Shown: positions 58,138 to 63,326 of the stretch, in pieces | Position numbering within the stretch: position 1 is the stretch's first letter | Layout of the letters: each line of letters starts with the position of its first letter | DNA from: Nonomuraea aridisoli | GTDB taxonomy: Bacteria > Actinomycetota > Actinomycetes > Streptosporangiales > Streptosporangiaceae | Assembly: GCF_003236395.1 (NCBI RefSeq) | Contig: NZ_POUD01000018.1 | Span: 1 to 63,326 of the forward strand | Length of the DNA: 63,326 nucleotides | Reading direction: 5' to 3' | Translations under genes and position numbers: made by a program | The notes under the pieces: model-generated | Seen by the model: only the letters and a program-made list of their open reading frames with translations | What the model was told of the DNA's origin: nothing | Database searches by the model: none

Positions 58138-59186
58138 GCCGACCTCACCCTCGGGTCGATCATGTGGTAGACCACGTCGGCCAGGGTGTTCATGACGATC
58201 ACCGCGACGGTGATCAGCAGGAACGTGCCCTGCATGAGCGTGAAGTCGGGCACGCTGACCGCCTCGTAGAACAGCTGGCCCAGCCCGGGCCAGGTGAAGA
58301 TCGTCTCCACGGTGACCGCGCCGCCGACCACGAACCCGATGCGCATGAAGACCAGCGTCACCGTGGGCAGCAGGGCGTTGGGCACCGCGTGGCGCTTGCG
58401 CACGTCGTCGTCGCGCAGGCCCTTGGCCCGCGCCACGGTGACGTAGTCCTGGCTGACCTCCTCCAGCAGCGAGGAGCGCATGACCAGCAGGTACTGCGCG
58501 TACACCACGGCCACCAGCGTCAGGCACGGCAGCACCATGTGGGAGGCCACGTCGAGAACGTACGCGAACCCGTCGGGCGCGTCGATGCTCTCGATCCCCC
58601 GGAACGGGAACAGGCCCGGGATCGGCCCGATGCCGACGCCGAGCACCATCATGAGCAGCAGGCCGAGCCAGAACGTCGGCACCGACCACAACACCAGCGA
58701 GGCGCCGGTCGAGAAGCGGTCGAACCGGCTGCCGTGCCGCCAGCCCGCGTGGGTGCCCTGCCACAGGCCCAGGCTGACCGCGATGACCAGGCCGGTGCCG
58801 GTGAGCAGGAGGGTGGGCCCGAGCCGCTCGCCGATGAGGTCGAGCACGGGCCGCTTGTACTCGTAGGAGGTGCCGAGGTCGAGGCGGAGGGTGTCGCCGA
58901 CGAAGTCGAAGAACTGGTCGATCAGCGGCTTGTCCAGGCCGAGCCGGTGGCGTTCCAGGTCGAGCTGCGCAGGGGTCATGTTGCGCCCCTGGGCGAGGTT
59001 GCGCACGGGGTCGCCGGGCAGCAGCCGGAACACGAAGAACGTGCCGACGATCACCATGGCGATGCTGAACAGCGCCCCGCCCGCCTTCGACAGCGCGTAG
59101 CGCAGCGTGCCGCGGCGGGCCTGGGGCTCCTCGGCGGAGCCCGCCGCCTGGACGGCGGGCTCCACTGCGTCGAGTGGTGCGGTCAT
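58134..59186 (-). CDS. Peptide ABC transporter permease (OppB/DppB-like)
   Basis: A 350-residue permease. The first helix ends in FRLLPGDPVRNLAQGRNMTPAQLDLERHRLGLDKPLIDQFFDFVG, characteristic of OppB-type subunits, and the EAA loop is YVTVARAKGLRDDDVRKRHAVPN. A cytoplasmic N-terminal tail of about 38 residues is somewhat longer than usual. ATGA overlap with the binding-protein gene upstream. Confidence 0.95.
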   Translation of the reverse strand: MTAPLDAVEPAVQAAGSAEEPQARRGTLRYALSKAGGALFSIAMVIVGTFFVFRLLPGDPVRNLAQGRNMTPAQLDLERHRLGLDKPLIDQFFDFVGDTLRLDLGTSYEYKRPVLDLIGERLGPTLLLTGTGLVIAVSLGLWQGTHAGWRHGSRFDRFSTGASLVLWSVPTFWLGLLLMMVLGVGIGPIPGLFPFRGIESIDAPDGFAYVLDVASHMVLPCLTLVAVVYAQYLLVMRSSLLEEVSQDYVTVARAKGLRDDDVRKRHAVPNALLPTVTLVFMRIGFVVGGAVTVETIFTWPGLGQLFYEAVSVPDFTLMQGTFLLITVAVIVMNTLADVVYHMIDPRVRSA

Positions 59187-61000
59187 TCGCGTTCGTCTGC
59201 GGTGCTCTTGCGCCGCCTGGTCAGGAAGAACGCGCCCGCGCCCACGACCACGACGGCGCCGACCACCCCGGCGATGAGGCCGGTGTTGGAGCCGCCTTCG
59301 GCCGAGGCCGCCCCGGCCGCCGTGCCCGTCGGCTTGACGTCGGCGGTGAACCACGGCCAGTAGCCGCTGCCGCCGTACAGGATGCCGTCGGTCTCGGGGA
59401 TGGACGTGATGCTGACGACGCGGTCCTTGCGGTAGGCCTCCAGGTCGTTCGTGTAGTAGATCGCGATGACCGGCGCCTGGGTGTAGAGGCGCTCCTGCAT
59501 CTGCTTGATGATCTCGGCGCGCTTGGGCCGGTCGAGCTCCTTCAGCTGCTCCTGGTAGAGCTCCTCGAAGGTCTCGTCGCAGAAGAACGACTCGGTTCCG
59601 CCGCCCTCACCGGTCGGCGACGGCCGCCGGCTGCACAGGTGGGTGGCCAGGACCTCTTCGGGGTCGGGGTTGACCGACCAGCCGCTGATCGCGATGTCGA
59701 ACAGGCCGGTGACGCCGGTCTCCTCGGTGAACTTGCTGGAGTCGAGCTTCTTGGTGGTCAGCGTGATGCCGATCTCCTTGAAGAAGCCGGTCAGGTACTC
59801 GGCGAGCTTGTCCTCGATCGGGGTGTCGGTGTGGATGCTGAAGCGGAACTCCAGCTTGCGGTCACCGTCGGGCATCGTGCGGACGCCGTCGGGGCCGCGC
59901 TTGTAGCCGGCGTCGTCGAGGATCTGGTTGGCCTTGGCCGGGTCGTAGGTGACCTTGGTGTCGCCGGTGGCCTCCCAGAAGAAGTCCTGGTACATCGGCG
60001 GCACGATCGAGCCGTCGGCCGGCCTGGCCAGGCCGTTCTGCACGTCGTCGGCGAGCTTCTGCTTGTCGATCGCGTAGTGCAGCGCCTGCCGCACCCTGAC
60101 GTCCTGCAGCGCGGGGTGGCCGTCGCCGACGGGCTTGTCGTCGTTGGTGGTGGCGCCGTGGTTGATCTGCAGGTACGCCGAGCGCCGGCCCTGGGTGTTC
60201 CAGGCGGTGATGTTGGGGTCGTTGAGGATGGCCTCGTACTCCGGCGGGTTGAGCCGGCCGATCAGGTCGATCTCACCGGTCTTGAGCCCGGCGATGGCGG
60301 CCTGCGGGTTGGCGTAGAAGATGACCTGCAGCTCGTCGAGCTTGGGCTTGCCGCGCCAGTAGTTGGGGTTGGCCTGCAGCTTGACGTACTGGTCCTTCTT
60401 GTGCTCGGTCGCGATGAAGGGCCCGCTGCTCGGCGTGGGGTACTTCTCGGCGTCGTAGTTGGCCATGTCGGTGACCGACTCCCAGGCATGCTTCGGCATG
60501 ATCGGGATCGGGTTCTCCAGCATGGACGCCTGCGGGGCCTTGAGCTTGATGGTCAGCTCCTGGCCGTTGGCGGTGACGCTCTCGAAGTTCTCCACGGCGG
60601 GGCCGTTGGCCGTCTTGGCCGCCTCGTCCGTCATGATCTTGTTGAAGGTCCAGGCGGCGTCCTCGGCCGTGACCGGCTGGCCGTCGGACCACTTCGCCTG
60701 ACGGATCTTGAACGTCCACGTGAGCCCGTCCTCCGAGGTCGTCCACGACTCGGCCAGGTCGGGGCTCGGCTGGAGCGTCTTGGAGTCGGGCACCGTCAGG
60801 AAGCCGTACATCATCCGGTGGATCGACGTCGAGACGAGACGGACCGCGAGGAACGGGTTCATGGAGTCCATGGCCTGCGTCGCGCCGACGCGGAGCACCT
60901 TCTTCCCCGCCGCCGGGTCCTGGGCGAGTGCTGTGGTGCCCTGCCCTGCGATTAACAGCGCGACGCCCAGCGCAGCCAGGCGTGCGAACCATTTCCTCAT
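59183..61000 (-). CDS. Peptide ABC transporter substrate-binding protein with C-terminal membrane anchor
   Basis: A 605-residue family 5 solute-binding protein (SBP_bac_5). It has a Sec signal (residues 1-26, ALA cleavage) without a lipobox, the family patterns PSPDLAESWTTSEDGLTWTFKIR and DVRVRQALHYAIDKQKL, and a C-terminal helix (GLIAGVVGAVVVVGAGAFFL) followed by RRRKS. Most homologues are lipoproteins; here a C-terminal transmembrane anchor probably holds the domain at the outer membrane face instead. First gene of the operon, with GGTGAGG upstream of the ATG. Confidence 0.93.
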   Translation of the reverse strand: MRKWFARLAALGVALLIAGQGTTALAQDPAAGKKVLRVGATQAMDSMNPFLAVRLVSTSIHRMMYGFLTVPDSKTLQPSPDLAESWTTSEDGLTWTFKIRQAKWSDGQPVTAEDAAWTFNKIMTDEAAKTANGPAVENFESVTANGQELTIKLKAPQASMLENPIPIMPKHAWESVTDMANYDAEKYPTPSSGPFIATEHKKDQYVKLQANPNYWRGKPKLDELQVIFYANPQAAIAGLKTGEIDLIGRLNPPEYEAILNDPNITAWNTQGRRSAYLQINHGATTNDDKPVGDGHPALQDVRVRQALHYAIDKQKLADDVQNGLARPADGSIVPPMYQDFFWEATGDTKVTYDPAKANQILDDAGYKRGPDGVRTMPDGDRKLEFRFSIHTDTPIEDKLAEYLTGFFKEIGITLTTKKLDSSKFTEETGVTGLFDIAISGWSVNPDPEEVLATHLCSRRPSPTGEGGGTESFFCDETFEELYQEQLKELDRPKRAEIIKQMQERLYTQAPVIAIYYTNDLEAYRKDRVVSITSIPETDGILYGGSGYWPWFTADVKPTGTAAGAASAEGGSNTGLIAGVVGAVVVVGAGAFFLTRRRKSTADERE

Positions 61001-61148
61001 AAGTGCCTCACCTTCAGGCGGGGGGTTCCTGTGTAGAGAAAGGCACACCATAGAGAGACCGCATGTCAACGCATGGCGGAAAATTGTTTCAGTCTCGTTT
61101 CCGTTTTCGGTGTAAATTTTCAACCACCGATGGCAGTAGCGTGATCTG
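61001..61148. promoter_or_regulatory. Divergent promoter region of peptide importer and DUF2809 gene
   Basis: This 148-bp gap is AT-richer than its surroundings. A TTGACA lies on the minus strand at 61064-61069, a consensus -35 for the importer operon, but no good -10 at the normal distance is visible. GAAACTGAAAC-like A-rich tracts occur near 61080-61120. No clear operator palindrome. Confidence 0.35.
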
Positions 61149-61505
61149 GTGCCCCGACCTCTCGCCGCGATCGCCGCCGTCGCCATCGTGATCTGCGGGC
61201 TCGGCCTGCGGACGCTGTGGGACGGCCCGGTCGCGAAGTACGGCGGCGACGCGCTCTACACGGCGCTGATCTACCTGTTGCTGGTATTGCTCCTGCCGCG
61301 CATCCGCCCGTGGGCGGCCGCGCTCGCGTCGGCGGCGCTCAGCTGGGCGATCGAGTTCGCCCAGCTCGCGAGCCTCCCGCGGTGGCTGCAGCCCGTGCTG
61401 GGCAGCACGTTCAACCCGCCTGACCTCTTCTGGTACGCCGCCGGCGCCGCCGCAACCGCCGTCGCCCACACCCTGTGGATGGCCAGGCATACCCCTCGGG
61501 GGTAA
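61149..61505 (+). CDS. DUF2809 family membrane protein
   Basis: A 118-residue integral membrane protein with four helices. The opening LAAIAAVAIVICGLGLRTLWDGPVAKYGGDALYTALIYLLLVLLLPR and the later LSWAIEFAQLASLPRWL plus GSTFNPPDLFWYAAGAA are the DUF2809 signature. The start is GTG 61149. Function unknown. Followed by the DJ-1/PfpI gene on the same strand, with about 65 bp between. Confidence 0.85.
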   Translation: MPRPLAAIAAVAIVICGLGLRTLWDGPVAKYGGDALYTALIYLLLVLLLPRIRPWAAALASAALSWAIEFAQLASLPRWLQPVLGSTFNPPDLFWYAAGAAATAVAHTLWMARHTPRG

Positions 61506-61570
61506 AGATGCATACATCCCCCCAACTCCGGATAGGGGAAAAGAAAAGTACCAGTCCAAGGGGGATTCAC

Positions 61571-62116
61571 ATGATGGACGGAAAGACCATCGCGTTCCTG
61601 GTCGCTCCCGAGGGTGTGGAGCAGGTCGAGCTGACCGAACCGTGGAAGGCGGTCAAGCAGGCGGGGGGCACGCCGAAGCTCGTCTCCACCCGGTCGGGCC
61701 AGATCCAGGGCTTCAACCACCTGGACAAGGCCGACAGGTTCGCCGTGGACGAGACGGTGGACGACGCCGAGGCGGCCTCGTTCGACGGCCTGGTGCTGCC
61801 CGGCGGCGTCGCCAACCCCGACTTCCTGCGCACGCAGCCGAAGGCCGTGCAGTTCGTCCGCGCGTTCTTCGACTCGGGCAAGCCGGTGGCGGCCATCTGC
61901 CACGCGTCGTGGACGCTGATCGAGGCCGACGCGGTGCGCGGCCGTACGCTGACGTCCTGGCCGAGCCTGCAGACCGACCTGCGCAACGCCGGCGCCACGT
62001 GGGTGGACCAGGAGGTCGTGGTGGACACGGAGGGGCCCAACACGCTGGTGACCAGCCGCAAGCCGGACGACCTCAAGGCGTTCTGCCAGGCGGCCACCGA
62101 CGCGTTCGGCTCCTGA
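61571..62116 (+). CDS. DJ-1/PfpI family protein (general stress or protease-like)
   Basis: A 181-residue class I glutamine-amidotransferase-like protein. It has FDGLVLPGGVANPDFL with the acidic residue, the catalytic Cys in VAAICHASWTLIEAD and the downstream TSWPSLQTDLRNAGATWVDQEVVVD. This pattern fits the PfpI/YhbO stress-response group. AAGGGGGAT lies just upstream of the ATG pair at 61571. Role in protein or glyoxal damage repair is family inference. Confidence 0.93.
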   Translation: MMDGKTIAFLVAPEGVEQVELTEPWKAVKQAGGTPKLVSTRSGQIQGFNHLDKADRFAVDETVDDAEAASFDGLVLPGGVANPDFLRTQPKAVQFVRAFFDSGKPVAAICHASWTLIEADAVRGRTLTSWPSLQTDLRNAGATWVDQEVVVDTEGPNTLVTSRKPDDLKAFCQAATDAFGS

Positions 62117-62122
62117 CCCTTC

Positions 62123-62674
62123 TCAGGTCAGGAGCGCCCGGACGAGTCCCCTGACGGAGGACTTGAGCCGTTCCACTCCACCGTCCGCCATGACGTGCCG
62201 TGCCAGATCCGCGTCGAACGAGCCGAGCAGGGCATGGGCGGCGAACCCGGCGTCCATGCCCGGCCTGGCCTCGGCGATCAGGGCGCTCACGTGGGCGTGC
62301 CAGCGGAGGTAGGTCGGATCGCGGTACTTGTCCTCGGCGCACGCGCGTTCGTGGGCGGCGAAGAGGGCGAGGTTGCGCTCGGCGAGGTCGGCGAGCTCGC
62401 CGACGAAGGCCAGCAGTCTCTCCAGGGGCGGCGCTCCGGGTCCCAGCGGCGACCCCGCGGTCTCGACGGCCGCTCCGAGCGCCGTCGCCCGTTCGGCCAG
62501 CAACTCCTGGAACAGCCCCGTCCGGCTCCCGAACCGCCGGAACACCGTCCCCTTCCCCACCCCGGCCGCCGCGGCCACCCGATCCAGCGACACGTGCTCG
62601 GCCCCGTGCGCCTCCAGCAACTCCTCGGTCGCCCGCAGGATCGCCTCCCGATTACGCGCCGCGTCAGCCCGCAC
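62123..62674 (-). CDS. TetR family transcriptional regulator
   Basis: A 183-residue repressor. The HTH is ILRATEELLEAHGAEHVSLDRVAAAAGVGKGTVFRRFGSRTGLFQELL (about residues 10-58); the C-terminal domain is helical with HERACAEDKYRDPTYLRWHAHVSAL. The start is GTG 62674 with AGGAGG 7 bases upstream. Divergent from the quinone-oxidoreductase-like gene; two identical-spaced palindromes between the two starts are its likely binding sites. Confidence 0.92.
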   Translation of the reverse strand: MRADAARNREAILRATEELLEAHGAEHVSLDRVAAAAGVGKGTVFRRFGSRTGLFQELLAERATALGAAVETAGSPLGPGAPPLERLLAFVGELADLAERNLALFAAHERACAEDKYRDPTYLRWHAHVSALIAEARPGMDAGFAAHALLGSFDADLARHVMADGGVERLKSSVRGLVRALLT

Positions 62675-62694
62675 GCCCACCCCTCCTTGCAACC

Positions 62695-62743
62695 GGACCA
62701 CCGGTCCCCATAGTATCCGGCTCATGAACCGGACCGCCGGTCC
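62695..62743. promoter_or_regulatory. Twin palindromic operators between TetR and MDR genes
   Basis: GGACC-ACC-GGTCC at 62695-62707 and GGACC-GCC-GGTCC at 62731-62743 are near-identical 13-bp inverted repeats whose starts lie 36 bp apart, both preceded by AACC. A TAGTAT -10-like hexamer (62711-62716) lies between them. Two operators flanking a promoter fit repression of the divergent pair by the TetR protein encoded at 62123. Confidence 0.7.
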
Positions 62744-62767
62744 GTGTAGCCGGAGGGGAACAGGGTC

Positions 62768-63326
62768 ATGCGCGCATGGATGGTCACGAAAGACCGCCTC
62801 ACGGAATCGGCCGCGCTGGAAGCGCGGCTGGTGGAGGCAGGCGAGCCCGAGCCGGCGCCGGGGCAGGCGGTCGTCGAGGTGCGTCACGCGGCGGTGAACT
62901 TCAGCGAGCTCCGGCTGATGGGGCGGCTACCGGTGGGCACCGTGCTCGGCTACGACGCCGCCGGGGTGGTCGTCCGGGCCGCCATCGACGGGACGGGGCC
63001 CGCGGCAGGCGCCCGGGTGGCGGCGTTCGGGGCGGGGGCGTGGGCGGAACGGGTGGCGTTCGACACGGACGCGCTGGCGGTGGTGCCCGACGGGGTGGAC
63101 CTGGCGACGGCGGCGGCTCTGCCGATGGCCGGCATCACGGCGCTGCGCTCACTGCGCGCCGCCGGGGCGGGACCCGGCTCCCGCGTGCTGGTCACCGGCG
63201 CGTCGGGCGCGGTGGGCCGACTCGCCGTCCAGCTCGCCGCCCGCGCGGGCGCGTACGTGGTCGCCTCCGTCGGCTCCCCCGGCCGCGCCCGGCACGTCCC
63301 GCACGGAGAACCCCACGGGACGGCGC
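62768..63326 (+). CDS. Zinc-type/quinone oxidoreductase, MDR family (cut by window edge)
   Basis: 186 codons are visible from ATG 62768 without a stop. It has the medium-chain reductase GroES-like domain (RHAAVNFSELRLMGRLPVGTVLGYDAAGVVV) and the start of the Rossmann fold (AALPMAGITALRSL, RVLVTGASGAVGRLAVQLAARAG). The catalytic zinc ligands of alcohol dehydrogenases are not seen, so a quinone-reductase-type enzyme is likely. GGAGGGG lies 9 bases before the start. It is divergent from the TetR gene and shares its operator region. The C-terminus lies beyond the window. Confidence 0.9.
   Translation, partial: MRAWMVTKDRLTESAALEARLVEAGEPEPAPGQAVVEVRHAAVNFSELRLMGRLPVGTVLGYDAAGVVVRAAIDGTGPAAGARVAAFGAGAWAERVAFDTDALAVVPDGVDLATAAALPMAGITALRSLRAAGAGPGSRVLVTGASGAVGRLAVQLAARAGAYVVASVGSPGRARHVPHGEPHGTA

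Overview
The window is high-GC actinomycete chromosome. A mycothiol synthase gene (mshD), an actinobacterial-type dCTP deaminase, GTG starts, leaderless-looking promoters and dense divergent regulator/target pairs all point to Actinomycetes. The codon flavour and gene set suggest Streptosporangiales (Nonomuraea-like), but the genus is inference. There is no rRNA, CRISPR array or intact IS. One complete tRNA (Gly, anticodon CCC) lies at 34692-34762 on the minus strand.

Layout. 1-5.4 kb: small enzymes (DUF2199, methyltransferase, DHFR-like reductase, VOC protein, SDR, phytoene-desaturase-like FAD protein). 5.4-28.9 kb: accessory and stress or metabolic genes (DinB, VOC, SDR, GNAT, NmrA, AKR, aminoglycoside-phosphotransferase-like, three DUF6461-type loci) mixed with many damaged genes. 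I found a molybdopterin oxidoreductase, alpha/beta hydrolase, zinc alcohol dehydrogenase, BCCT transporter, DUF6928 gene, NUDIX hydrolase, lipoprotein and others that carry internal deletions, 5' truncations or single-base frameshifts. A VapBC-type toxin-antitoxin pair sits at 28.2-28.9 kb.

28.9-34.8 kb: an integrative-element hotspot at tRNA-Gly. Two copies of the tRNA 3' end (28948-28988 and 33580-33626) lie left of the intact tRNA, with related flanks, a tyrosine-integrase remnant, a nucleotidyltransferase, an FtsX-like permease fragment, a SUKH/SMI1 protein, an unknown small gene and a trapped inositol-monophosphatase pseudogene. A ~300-bp non-coding sequence follows each of the two small cargo genes, which suggests cassette-like organisation.

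34.8-63.3 kb: an almost undamaged core-like region: dcd; a phosphate uptake operon (DUF47 accessory protein + Pit) behind a three-repeat PHO-box-like operator; mshD; secreted 5'-nucleotidase; MazG; an orphan histidine kinase; transporters; an alkylsulfatase; a PRPP-synthetase paralogue; a two-component system whose kinase and regulator genes are bridged by a 21-bp minisatellite ORF; a complete five-gene peptide ABC transporter operon; and a TetR/quinone-oxidoreductase pair with twin palindromic operators.

The two most unusual structures are the in-frame 21-bp minisatellite that links kinase to regulator through ATGA and GTGA overlaps (54442-54621), and the tRNA-Gly hotspot with duplicated 3' flanking repeats.
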